Shown here: piece after piece, positions 35,679 to 45,100 of the stretch
How positions within the stretch are numbered: position 1 is the stretch's first letter
Layout of the letters: the number at the start of each line of letters is the position of its first letter
From: Thermocaproicibacter melissae
GTDB lineage: Bacteria; Bacillota; Clostridia; Oscillospirales; Acutalibacteraceae
Assembly (NCBI RefSeq): GCF_024498295.1
Contig: NZ_CP101827.1
Location: 186,001 to 250,000 of the forward strand
Length of the DNA: 64,000 nt
Direction of reading: 5' to 3'
The notes under the pieces: generated by a model
The model's input: only the letters and a program-made list of their open reading frames with translations
Databases searched by the model: none
Told to the model about the DNA's origin: nothing
Program-made: the position numbers and the translations under genes

Positions 35679-38603
35679 TCAGTTTGCCTTTTTCTGTGCT
35701 TTGCGCACAATCACGAGCACCGCGCATGCGGAACCGGAAATCAGCAGGCAAAGAAGGAACGGGAACATGTCGGAAGTATCTCCGGTCTTGGGGCTGTTCT
35801 GCGAGCTGCCCGAAGAGGCGGCTGCGGAAGAAGCACTTGCGCTGCTTGAGCCGGAGTTGGCACTCGAGCTAGCACCGGAACTTGAGCTTGAGCTGGACTC
35901 GGGCCCTGAACTCGAGGGTTCTTCTGCCTTGACAAGGACCAAGTTGCCGAAGCCAGAGGTATCCATGTAAGAAGAACCGGAGGGGTCACACCAAGTAACA
36001 ACACCTGTGCGAGTACCGGATTCGTCGCCGTCGTTCACCTGAGCGTCGAAGCCGATGAGTGTACCGGCTTTCGGGACAAGTTCTGTCCACGGAATCGCCA
36101 TCTCTACCAGATAACCGCCCGAAATGACCGTTGCCGCGGATTTGAAGCCGGCCTGCGGCGTGCTGCTGCCGAAGCTCTGCAGGTTCTTGAAGTTCACGCG
36201 GTACTGGCCGTCGTCGGTTTCATACGAAGAAGTCTTGTGGTTGTTCTGGTCCACAAAGATCTCGACGGAATCCTGCTCCCACTCGTTCGCGCTCTTGTCG
36301 CTCAGAACCGGGTCGGTCACAGTGGCAAGAATGTAGAGGTTCTTTTCGTCCCACATGGTCTTAACCTTTGCGGTTGCGCCGGAAGTTCCGGTGACCCATG
36401 TGCCGGTGGTGATTTCTTTTGCGTTCGCCCAAATGTCGTCTACGGTACCGTCAATGCTCGGAGTTCCGTAAACGCAGTCGGCGGTCATCGGTTCGCCCGC
36501 AAGGCTGAGGCTTCCGAGATTCGTGGCGTCGGAGCCAAGCAGATAGTCGTTCCAGACGGAAACAGACTCTACGGTGCCGCTGCCGCGGTCGTCATTTACC
36601 CGTACATCAAACCCGATGCTGTTGCCCTTCTGCGGTTTCAGCGAGGCAATCGGAATCGCGGCCTGAACGGTGTAGCCCTTGCTCGTGGAAGAGACATAAA
36701 GCGTCAAGTCTTTTCCGCTCTGAGCATCTTTCCTTGCCACACGATAGGTCTTGACCGTGCCGTTGTTGTCCACGAGGAATTCCACGCTGTCATTCTGAGC
36801 GACCGTGGAGTCTGCGACATCCGCGAAGAGATAGAGGTTCTGGTCGTCCCACATCGCTTTGACGGAAGCAGAAGCGCCGTCTACCCCTTTTGCGTAGGTG
36901 GAGGTGCTCAGTCCCTTGATGATGGACCAGGTGGAATCAACCGTGCTGCCGAGCTTCGGCGAGCCTTTATACGCCTTGCAGACCTGCGTGTCAAGCTGAG
37001 TCAGCTTCGAGGGGTCAACAATGGCCCAGTAGGCGGGTTTTGCCTGGTAGTTGTTGTCGAACAGAAGCGGGTAGGTGGTTTGGCGCCAAGAGGAAATGTC
37101 GGCGCTGCCCCAGATGGTAACAGCCTTAAGGATGCCTTTTTTACTTTCCAGTTCAAACAGATCGAAGAGTTCTTTGTAGCGCCTTGCCTGCAGCAGGCGG
37201 TTTGCCGCCGTGTTGGAGTCGATGCCCATGTCAAGCTCGGTAATCTGAATCGGCAGGCCGAGAGAACCGAGTTTTTCAATGGCGGCCTTGATGTTTTCGA
37301 TGGACGGGCTGGTCGCGGTGATGTGCATTTGAATACCGATGCCGTCAATCGGAACGCCCTTTGCGAGCATGCGTTTCACAAGGTCATACATACCCTGCGT
37401 TTTCGCGTTGTTGTTCTCAAGGTTGTAGTCGTTGATGAACAGCTTCATGCTCGGGTCCGCTTCGTGTGCATAGCGGAACGCGTCTTCAATGTATTCCTCC
37501 CCGAGAATGGCGCCCCACATGTTGTAGTTGGCGGTGTCGTTCTTGTCGGCGGAAGCTTTGAGCCGGCCGTCTTCGGTGATCGGCTCATTCACAACGTCCC
37601 AGCAGTAGATGGGGTTATTTTTACCATATTTTGTCTTAAAGTGCTCCAGAACGGTTGTGATGTGCTTTTTCATCAAAGCACGAAGCTGTTCCTTCGTTGC
37701 GGTTTTCGTGCTGTCCGTCGGGTCCTGGAAGAACCAGTCCGGCGTCTGGTTGGCCCAGCAGAACGTGTGGCCGCGCATAATCATATTGTGGGCGATTGCG
37801 AAATCAACCAGCTGGTCTTGCTTTGTGAAATCCATTTTGTGGCTCGCATCATTCGGATCATAATAATAATCCGGCTTGAATTCGTTGCCAGGCGTGATGC
37901 TGTTGAAATGCTTCACAATCAGGTCCCCGTCGACCGTGCCGATTTGGTCGGTCTGCAGGCATGTGCCGATTGGGTACGATTTAATCACGTCTTTCAGCGA
38001 CGGGATGTCCGTCTGAATCGACTTCGGTGACGCATTCTGGTCGATGATGGAGATGTCGTCAACATAGAAATTGGTCTCTTGCTTTGTTGCTTCTATGTAG
38101 AATGCCAATTCGTCCAGAGAGTTGGTGTCCGTCAGTGTGTAGGTGCCGGTAATGTTGGTCCATTTCGAGGCGGAAATCGGCTGCTGGTAAATAATGGAGT
38201 CGTACTGCTCAGATCCACCGGAATCCTTCCGCTTAATCGTGAGGCTTGCCGTGTCGCTTCCCGATTGCGCACGAATCCACACGGAAACTTCGTACGTGTG
38301 TCCGACTTCCATTTTGCCGAGAACATCCAGCTGAGGACCAGCCCAGTTTCCGGCCCGGTCGGTGACGAGCAAGCTATAGTTCCCTCCATGGGCTTGTTCG
38401 GTGGTAGGGGTGAGGGTGCAACTCCACATGTCGCTCCACCCTTCAGCGGTACCGTTTTCAAAGGTTCCGTTTGTTACGAGGTCGACGGCAGCAGTAGTAG
38501 CAGCTTTTGTACTGCAGTTGCCGAGTCCCATGGTACTCATGCACACAACGGCCGAAACAAACACGCTCAGTGCACGGGTACCGCACCGTTTGAATGGTGC
38601 CAT
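35679..38603 (-). CDS. Cell-surface GH10 endo-xylanase with CBM domains
   Basis: This 974-residue secreted enzyme cuts beta-1,4-xylan. Order: signal peptide (about 1-37); a CBM4/9/22-type beta-sandwich (about 40-188); the GH10 barrel (about 200-540) with acid/base E340 (WDVVNEP) and nucleophile E456 (ITELDMG); two CBM9-like domains (about 560-725 and 740-905); a Ser-rich linker; and an SPKTG motif (937-941) followed by a membrane segment and KAQKKAN tail, a sortase-type wall anchor. Start ATG 38603 follows GGAGG; longer in-frame starts lack one. It stands alone and is convergent with cheB. Confidence 0.93.
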   Translation of the reverse strand: MAPFKRCGTRALSVFVSAVVCMSTMGLGNCSTKAATTAAVDLVTNGTFENGTAEGWSDMWSCTLTPTTEQAHGGNYSLLVTDRAGNWAGPQLDVLGKMEVGHTYEVSVWIRAQSGSDTASLTIKRKDSGGSEQYDSIIYQQPISASKWTNITGTYTLTDTNSLDELAFYIEATKQETNFYVDDISIIDQNASPKSIQTDIPSLKDVIKSYPIGTCLQTDQIGTVDGDLIVKHFNSITPGNEFKPDYYYDPNDASHKMDFTKQDQLVDFAIAHNMIMRGHTFCWANQTPDWFFQDPTDSTKTATKEQLRALMKKHITTVLEHFKTKYGKNNPIYCWDVVNEPITEDGRLKASADKNDTANYNMWGAILGEEYIEDAFRYAHEADPSMKLFINDYNLENNNAKTQGMYDLVKRMLAKGVPIDGIGIQMHITATSPSIENIKAAIEKLGSLGLPIQITELDMGIDSNTAANRLLQARRYKELFDLFELESKKGILKAVTIWGSADISSWRQTTYPLLFDNNYQAKPAYWAIVDPSKLTQLDTQVCKAYKGSPKLGSTVDSTWSIIKGLSTSTYAKGVDGASASVKAMWDDQNLYLFADVADSTVAQNDSVEFLVDNNGTVKTYRVARKDAQSGKDLTLYVSSTSKGYTVQAAIPIASLKPQKGNSIGFDVRVNDDRGSGTVESVSVWNDYLLGSDATNLGSLSLAGEPMTADCVYGTPSIDGTVDDIWANAKEITTGTWVTGTSGATAKVKTMWDEKNLYILATVTDPVLSDKSANEWEQDSVEIFVDQNNHKTSSYETDDGQYRVNFKNLQSFGSSTPQAGFKSAATVISGGYLVEMAIPWTELVPKAGTLIGFDAQVNDGDESGTRTGVVTWCDPSGSSYMDTSGFGNLVLVKAEEPSSSGPESSSSSSSGASSSANSGSSSASASSAAASSGSSQNSPKTGDTSDMFPFLLCLLISGSACAVLVIVRKAQKKAN

Positions 38604-38652
38604 TTTTTCATCCTCCTTCCAAATTACACAAAAAACGCAGGCTAGCGAAGAT

Positions 38653-38681
38653 ATTTTAGTGATGATTCTATGAAATGGCAA
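38653..38681 (-). promoter_or_regulatory. Sigma-A promoter of xylanase gene
   Basis: On the minus strand, TTGCCA (38681-38676), 17 bases, TAAAAT (38658-38653). Each box matches the consensus at five of six positions, and the site lies about 50 bases before the chosen start codon. Confidence 0.65.
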
Positions 38682-38847
38682 TCGTGTAAAATATTGGATT
38701 TATGGGGGAAGATTATAGGATGATGTGCCTAATAATTACAAATATAACCATGTATAAACAAAATTGGACAGGCTGCGGACAAAATTTGACAAGCTCGGTA
38801 TATTGGTGCAGCACAAGAAACCTAGGCCTCATCGCGGAACGGGCGAT

Positions 38848-38876
38848 TTTACTTTGAGAGATTTTTCCGCTATAAT
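38848..38876 (+). promoter_or_regulatory. Sigma-A promoter of FHA-SEDS/PBP operon
   Basis: TTTACT (38848-38853), 17 bases, perfect TATAAT (38871-38876), about 30 bases before the start codon. Confidence 0.68.
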
Positions 38877-38908
38877 GGGAGTACTTATGAAAAGGAGGAT
38901 TGCCGCTT

Positions 38909-40588
38909 TTGCCTACAATTAATCTCGCTGCGCTTTCTTCTGGCGCTGTTTCGGTTTTGCTTTATGTGCTCCGCGTTGCCGTTGCGGTTCTTTGCATCTT
39001 AACGGCCGTGCGGTGCTTTACCTCCATGCGCCTTGGCAAGCGGCGCAAAACCCCCATTATGGTTCTGGAGGATATGACAACGCACCAACTTTTCCCCGTT
39101 TTTTACTGGGAAAACTCCATCGGGCGCAGCCGGAGTTGTGACATTGTGCTGCGTGACCAAACGGTAAGCCGCGCCCACGCTGTCCTCATGCGCCGAGAAA
39201 GCGGTTGGTTTCTTGTCGACACCAATTCAAAATCCGGCACTTATGTGGGCGGAAAACGGATTAAAGAACGCACGCCGGTTTTTCCGGGCGATGTTTTTGC
39301 TATGGGCTCCACAGTGGTGATGTTCAAGCGAGCCGACGATGTGGGCGTGGCCCCGCCTGCGCCCAGACGTCCGGCGGCTTCTCCGTTTTCACTGATGACA
39401 GCCGTGCTGATGACGCAGATTATGCTGATGCTTCAGGTTGGGTTTTCCGCCGGCAAACTCCAGCTGAAGCCGATGATTCCGCTAGCTGTTCTGATGCTAT
39501 GTGAACTGATTTTCTATTTTTATTCCATTAAAATCATGGGGCACATCAGCTTTGAACTGGAAACCTTGGCGTTTCTCCTCTGCGGTGTGGGATTGGCGCT
39601 GCAGTCTGCCGCCGACCTGAAAAGCTCGATTACGCAGCTTGCAGCGATTGTGCTCGGCCTTGTCTTTTTCCGCTTTCTCATCTGGTTCCTCGGCGACATG
39701 GACCGCGTAACACGGTGGCGCTTGCAAATTGCTGCGCTTGCCATTTTGCTGTTTGCGGCAAACCTGCTGCTGGCGAAAAGCAGAAACGGCGCTCGGAACT
39801 GGATATCCATCGGCCCGGTTACGGTGCAGCCCTCCGAGTTTATCAAGGTTGCGTTTATCATTGTGGGTACTTCTACTTTGGACAGGCTGCAGACAACCAA
39901 GAACCTGACGGGGTTCATCGCCTTCTCTGGCGTTTGCATGGGCTCGCTTTTCCTCATGCGCGATTTCGGCACGGCCTGCATTTTCTTCGTCGGCTTCCTG
40001 ATTATTGCATTCATGCGCTCCGGGAGCCTAAGAACCATTGCGCTTGCGTGCTCCGTCGCGGCATTCGGCGTGTTCCTGATTCTAAAATTCAAGCCGTATG
40101 TCGCGCAGCGATTTGAGGTCTGGCGCCATGTTTGGGAACACACGGGCGACGCGGGCTTTCAGCAGACGCGCGTGCTCAGCTATTCCGCCTCGGGCGGGCT
40201 GTTCGGCGTCGGCCTCGGGCGGGGGTGCCTCAAAGACGTCTTTGCCTCAACGAGCGACCTTGTCTTTGGCATGGTCTGTGAAGAGATGGGCCTTGTGATG
40301 GCGCTCACGGTTACTTTTGTGCTTGTGTTTCTCGCGCTTTACGCGCGCGGAGAAGCGACACGTAGCCGCTCGGCGCTGTATTCAATTGCGGCGTGTACGG
40401 CCGGCGGGCTGCTGCTGTTCCAAGCGTGCCTGAATGTATTCGGCGCAACGGACGTTCTGCCTCTGACCGGCGTGACGCTTCCGTTCATCAGCCTCGGCGG
40501 TTCGAGCATGGTAGCCTCATGGGGTATGCTTGCGTTTATAAAGGCGTGCGATGAACGAACTTATGCGGCAAGGAGGAGAAGAAGATGA
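38909..40588 (+). CDS. FHA-domain SEDS glycosyltransferase (FtsW/RodA/SpoVE family)
   Basis: SEDS proteins polymerise peptidoglycan from lipid II, working with a class B PBP. The 559-residue product has one N-terminal membrane segment (about 10-30) and an FHA phosphothreonine-binding domain (about 55-140) with the signature GRSRSCDIVL, SRAHAVL and NSKSGTYV. About ten membrane segments follow with the SEDS motif (GARNWISIGPVTVQPSEFIK). TTG 38909 lies 10 bases from AGGAGG; TTG 38900 is too close to that site. The PBP gene overlaps its end by 4 bases. The fusion recalls actinobacterial FhaA/RodA clusters. Confidence 0.9.
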   Translation: MPTINLAALSSGAVSVLLYVLRVAVAVLCILTAVRCFTSMRLGKRRKTPIMVLEDMTTHQLFPVFYWENSIGRSRSCDIVLRDQTVSRAHAVLMRRESGWFLVDTNSKSGTYVGGKRIKERTPVFPGDVFAMGSTVVMFKRADDVGVAPPAPRRPAASPFSLMTAVLMTQIMLMLQVGFSAGKLQLKPMIPLAVLMLCELIFYFYSIKIMGHISFELETLAFLLCGVGLALQSAADLKSSITQLAAIVLGLVFFRFLIWFLGDMDRVTRWRLQIAALAILLFAANLLLAKSRNGARNWISIGPVTVQPSEFIKVAFIIVGTSTLDRLQTTKNLTGFIAFSGVCMGSLFLMRDFGTACIFFVGFLIIAFMRSGSLRTIALACSVAAFGVFLILKFKPYVAQRFEVWRHVWEHTGDAGFQQTRVLSYSASGGLFGVGLGRGCLKDVFASTSDLVFGMVCEEMGLVMALTVTFVLVFLALYARGEATRSRSALYSIAACTAGGLLLFQACLNVFGATDVLPLTGVTLPFISLGGSSMVASWGMLAFIKACDERTYAARRRRR

Positions 40589-41964
40589 AAACAACTGGAG
40601 CACGCTCCTTGATCCTTTTTCTGCTGGCCGCGGGTTTCTTCTTCGGGATGGGCGTCTTTCTCTACGGCCTTGTAACCGAAGGAGGCAAATGGGCGGTTCA
40701 GCCGTTCAATGGGCACATCTCCGGGAACTCGGTCTCCTCGAGCGAAGGGAGCATCTATGACCGCGATGGCAACGTCATTGCCCAGACGAAAGGTGGCAAG
40801 CGCGTTTACAGCAGCGATGTAAGCACCCGCCGTGCCTTGCTCCATGTTGTGGGCGACACCGATGGAAACATCTCTACCGGCGTGCAGTACTGCTATCGCT
40901 CGGAGCTTTCCGGCTACAATTTCATCACCGGCCTTGTTTCCCCGACCGGCAAAACCAACGGGTGCAGCATCCACCTTACCATAGACAGCGACCTGTGCCG
41001 CCTTGCCCGTGAAAAGCTGAACGGAAGAAACGGTGCCGCCGCACTTTACAACTACAAAACAGGCGAGCTTCTTTGCATGGTCAGCACGCCGGACTTTGAC
41101 CCTGAAAACCCGCCGAAGGATATTGCCACAAACGAGAGTTACAGCGGCGCTTATCTCAACAAAGTACTCTCCTCAACCTTTACGCCGGGCTCTGTGTTCA
41201 AGCTCGTTACGTCCGCCGCCGCAATCGAGAATTTTCCGGATTTGGATTCCCGCACATGGGCCTGCAACGGCAGCGTTATCATCAACGGCAACAAAATCAC
41301 CGATATGGGCTCCTACGGGACGCTGAATTTCAAGAAGGCGCTTGCGAAATCTTCCAACGTTGCGTTTGCGCAGATTGCCGTGGAGCTTGGCGCTTCTAAA
41401 ATGACGGCGGCAGCGAACAAGATGGGCTTCAACAGCTCATTCTCTCTGGACGGAATTCCGACAGCGGCAGGCAGTTACGACGTCAGCGGCGCTTCGGCGG
41501 ACGAACTCGGCTGGTCCGGCGTCGGGCAGTATACCGACCTTGCAAACCCGTTCCATTTGCTGGTGCTTATGGGTGCCATTGCGAACGGAGGTACGCCCGT
41601 TATGCCCTACATGGTGCAAAGCGTTGTCTCACCGGTCGGCATCCCGGTGAAGGTCGGCACGGCTCAAACCGGAAATGAAATGGTTAGCCCTACCACAGCG
41701 GCGCGTCTGCGCGAATATATGCGCTACAACGTTACCGATTCTTACGGCGACGATTTGTTCCCCGGTATGAACGTCTGCGCAAAGACGGGCACGGCCGAAG
41801 TCGGTGGCGGAAAAAAACCGAACTGCTGGATGGTCGGCTATTCGACGAACAACAGCACCCCCTATGCTTTTGTTGTGCTTGTAGAAGATTCTTCACAGAC
41901 CAGTGTTGCCTCCGCAGGACGCATCGCCTCTGCACTGATGAAAAAGGCCGCATCAATCAAGTAA
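40585..41964 (+). CDS. Class B penicillin-binding protein (transpeptidase)
   Basis: The 459-residue product cross-links peptidoglycan at the outer membrane face. It has one N-terminal membrane anchor (about 8-30) and a transpeptidase domain with S203-x-x-K206 (TPGSVFK), S256-S-N258 and K400-T-G402. It lacks a large dimerisation domain, so it is like the short PbpA type of Actinobacteria that pairs with RodA. The start overlaps the SEDS gene (ATGA), so the two enzymes are made as a pair. The cellular role (elongation, division or sporulation) cannot be told from sequence. Confidence 0.92.
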   Translation: MKTTGARSLILFLLAAGFFFGMGVFLYGLVTEGGKWAVQPFNGHISGNSVSSSEGSIYDRDGNVIAQTKGGKRVYSSDVSTRRALLHVVGDTDGNISTGVQYCYRSELSGYNFITGLVSPTGKTNGCSIHLTIDSDLCRLAREKLNGRNGAAALYNYKTGELLCMVSTPDFDPENPPKDIATNESYSGAYLNKVLSSTFTPGSVFKLVTSAAAIENFPDLDSRTWACNGSVIINGNKITDMGSYGTLNFKKALAKSSNVAFAQIAVELGASKMTAAANKMGFNSSFSLDGIPTAAGSYDVSGASADELGWSGVGQYTDLANPFHLLVLMGAIANGGTPVMPYMVQSVVSPVGIPVKVGTAQTGNEMVSPTTAARLREYMRYNVTDSYGDDLFPGMNVCAKTGTAEVGGGKKPNCWMVGYSTNNSTPYAFVVLVEDSSQTSVASAGRIASALMKKAASIK

Positions 41965-42105
41965 GCCAACTTCTATGCCCAGAAGGGGTGAAAATTAGGT
42001 TGCTTTCACTCTTTTCGGTATGGAATCAATGTGGTAAAATGAATAATACTGTAAGCCAATTTCATGAGACGAAGTGCTGTTAACACGGCGGAACGGGGGA
42101 AACAC

Positions 42106-45100
42106 ATGTCTGAAGTTATCCGGATATTTGTGGAAAAGAAACCTGGATTTAACGTGGAAGCGCGCCAAATCAGAACGGATTTGGTAGAAAATCTCGGTCT
42201 TGGTTCTGTGGAAGATGTCCGCATTGTCAACCGTTACGACATCGCGGGGCTGTCACGCAGTGAATTTGAAGCAGCCAAAGGCACCATTTTTTCTGAGCCG
42301 AATGTGGACAACGTCTATGAGGAAACATACCCGCTGCCGGAGGGTTATTCCGCCTTCGTGATGGAATACCTCCCCGGGCAGTATGATCAGCGCGCGGATT
42401 CTGCCGCTCAGTGCGTGCAGCTTCTTACGCGCGGAGAGCGCCCGCAAGTGCGCACCGCAAAGCTCGTGGCGATAAAGGGCAACCTGAAAGCAGGCAAGCT
42501 GGAAAAAATTGAAAACTACATAATCAACCCGGTGGAAAGCCGGCTTGCATCGTTTGAAAAGCCCGAAACGCTGACCGCACAGGCGGATGTGCCGCCCGAT
42601 GTGCCAACTGTTTCGGGTTTTCTGACTCTTGAAGGGGAAGCACTTGCAAAGTACCATGACTCCATGGGCTTTGCCATGAGCCTTGAGGACCTTGCATTCT
42701 GCCGCGACTATTTCCGGGACACCGAGCACCGTGAGCCGACCGTGACGGAACTGCGTGTCATCGACACCTACTGGAGCGACCACTGCCGCCACACCACCTT
42801 TTTGACGCAGCTCGAAAAAATCACCGTGGAGAAATCGGCTGTGAGCGCCGCCATTGAGGACGCCCTCAAGGCATATTACAGCGCGCGCGAGGAAGTCTAC
42901 GGCAAAAACACCGAGCGGCCGGTGTCGCTCATGGATATGGCGACCATCGGCGCAAAGCTGCTCCGCCGGCGCGGTAAAATACCGGATTTGGACGAAAGCA
43001 AGGAAATCAACGCCTGTTCTGTGGAAGTGCCGGTTACCGTAGACGGTGAAACGCAGACATGGCTCGTGCAGTTTAAGAACGAAACCCACAACCACCCGAC
43101 GGAAATCGAACCGTTCGGCGGCGCTGCTACCTGCCTCGGCGGTGCCATCCGCGACCCCCTTTCCGGAAGGGCTTACGTTTACCAGGCAATGCGCGTCACC
43201 GGTTCCGGCGACCCGCGCGTGCCGCTGGAAAAGACGCTCAAGGGCAAACTGCCGACCCGCAAGATTACAACCGGCGCGGCACAGGGTTACAGCTCCTACG
43301 GCAACCAGATCGGCCTTGCGACCGGCCAGGTGACGGAAATCTATGACCCGGGCTATGTGGCGAAGCGCATGGAAATCGGCGCAGTCATCGGAGCGGTGCC
43401 GAAGAAGAACGTGGTGCGTGAAGATCCTCAGCCTGGCGACGTGGTCGTCCTTCTGGGCGGCGCTACGGGACGCGACGGCTGCGGCGGAGCGACCGGTTCC
43501 TCCAAGGCCCACACCACACAATCCATTGAAGTCTGCGGCGCAGAAGTGCAGAAGGGCAATCCGCCCACGGAACGCAAGATTCAGCGCCTGTTCCGCAATC
43601 CGGAGGCGGTAAGGCTCATCAAGCGCTGCAACGACTTCGGCGCGGGCGGTGTAAGCGTCGCCATCGGCGAGCTGGCCGACGGACTGGACATCAACCTCGA
43701 CGCCGTACCGAAAAAATATGAAGGCCTTGACGGCACGGAGCTTGCCATCTCCGAATCGCAGGAGCGCATGGCCGTTGTGCTTGCGCCCGGCGACGTGGAA
43801 AAGTTTATCCGTGCGGCGCGGGAAGAAAACCTCGACGCGACGGTGGTAGCCGTTGTCACCGAGGAACCCCGCCTGAAAATGAGATGGCGCGGAAAGACCA
43901 TTGTAAACATCACACGCGCGTTTCTGAACACAAACGGCGTGACGCAGCACGCGGAAGCCGTCATTTCCGCCGTGGATCCGGAGAAAAATTACCGCGAGCA
44001 CGCGCCGGAATGCCTGCGCGGCCTACCGCTCGGCGAGGCGTTCCGCAAAAACCTCGCCCGTCTCGAGGTTTGCGGTCAGCGCGGCCTTGCGGAACGCTTT
44101 GACTCGACCATCGGTGCTGCAACCGTTCTGATGCCGTTTGCGGGAAAATACCAGCTCACGCCGGAAGAGGCGATGGTTGCTAAACTGCCGGTCGGCACGG
44201 GAGAAACAGACGATGCAACTGCCATGAGCTACGGCTTTATTCCCGGAATTTCGCGTTTTTCGCCGTTCCACGGTGCTGCCTACGCAGTTGTGGAAAGCCT
44301 TTCAAAGCTCGCCGCCGTCGGTGCGGACCCGCTGACGAGCCGTCTGACTTTCCAAGAGTACTTTGAGCGCATGACAGACGACCCCAAACGCTGGGGCAAG
44401 CCGGCCGCTGCCCTGCTGGGTGCGCTTTCGGCACAGCTCGGCCTCGGTGTTCCGTCAATCGGCGGAAAAGACAGCATGAGCGGCACATTTGAAAACCTCG
44501 ATGTTCCGCCGACGCTCGTGAGCTTTGCCGTCGCCATGACAAAGGCGAGCCGTACGATTTCGGCTGCGTTCCGCGCACCGGGGCGCAGGGTGGTTCTTTT
44601 CCCGATTCCGGAGGATTCCTCCACAAAAATGCCGAACTGGCCTGCTTTGGAGCAGTATTACCGCTGCTTCGTCAACATGACGCAGAGCGGCCACGTTACG
44701 GCGGCTTCCGTCGTGCGGGAAGGCGGCGTTGCGGCTGCCGTGGCGCGCATGACGTTCGGCAACCGCATCGGATTCCGGTTCAACCCGGCGGTTTTGAATG
44801 AAGATTTCCTTTTTGCCCCCGCTTCCGGCGCAATCATCGCCGCTTTGGACGACAGCGCCGTGGACGGAGGACTGGCTTATATTTCCCTCGGCGAAACGAT
44901 TGCGGAGCCGCAGATTGAGCTTGGCAGAGAGACTCTGCCGCTTGACGAGCTGATTGCCGCTTGGGACGGAACGCTGGAGAAGATTTTCCCAACCAAGGCG
45001 GAAAGCATTCCGGTGGAAGATGTTCCGCTCTATACCCAGCGCAGCTCCAAAGCCCCTTCCATTAAAACCGCAAAGCCGCGGGTGTTTATTCCGGCCTTCC

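Larger units (their letters stand above)
38604..38908. other. Divergent regulatory gap between xylanase and SEDS genes
   Basis: This 305-base gap holds a minus-strand promoter for the xylanase gene (38653-38681), a plus-strand promoter for the SEDS gene (38848-38876) and, between them, a direct repeat of the 15-mer AAAATTGGACAGGCT (38760-38774) and AAAATTTGACAAGCT (38781-38795), 13 of 15 matching and 21 bases apart. I see no RNA gene in it; an 11-codon frame at 38887 overlaps the SEDS ribosome site. Confidence 0.65.

Noticed and set aside
36237-38030. 597-codon open frame opposite the xylanase gene
   Set aside because: It lies wholly antisense to a GH10 gene with clear domains and active-site motifs; its translation shows no domain pattern and reflects codon bias of the true strand.
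38887-38922. 11-codon frame starting ATG 38887 before the SEDS gene
   Set aside because: It overlaps the SEDS ribosome site and start; no sign of function beyond chance.
41965-42105. Possible purine riboswitch before purL
   Set aside because: The 141-base gap shows no paired stems or conserved purine-aptamer core; only a weak promoter-like -10.
42253-44001. 582-codon open frame opposite purL
   Set aside because: Antisense shadow; rich in His, Arg and Phe with no recognisable motif, while purL on the other strand is complete.
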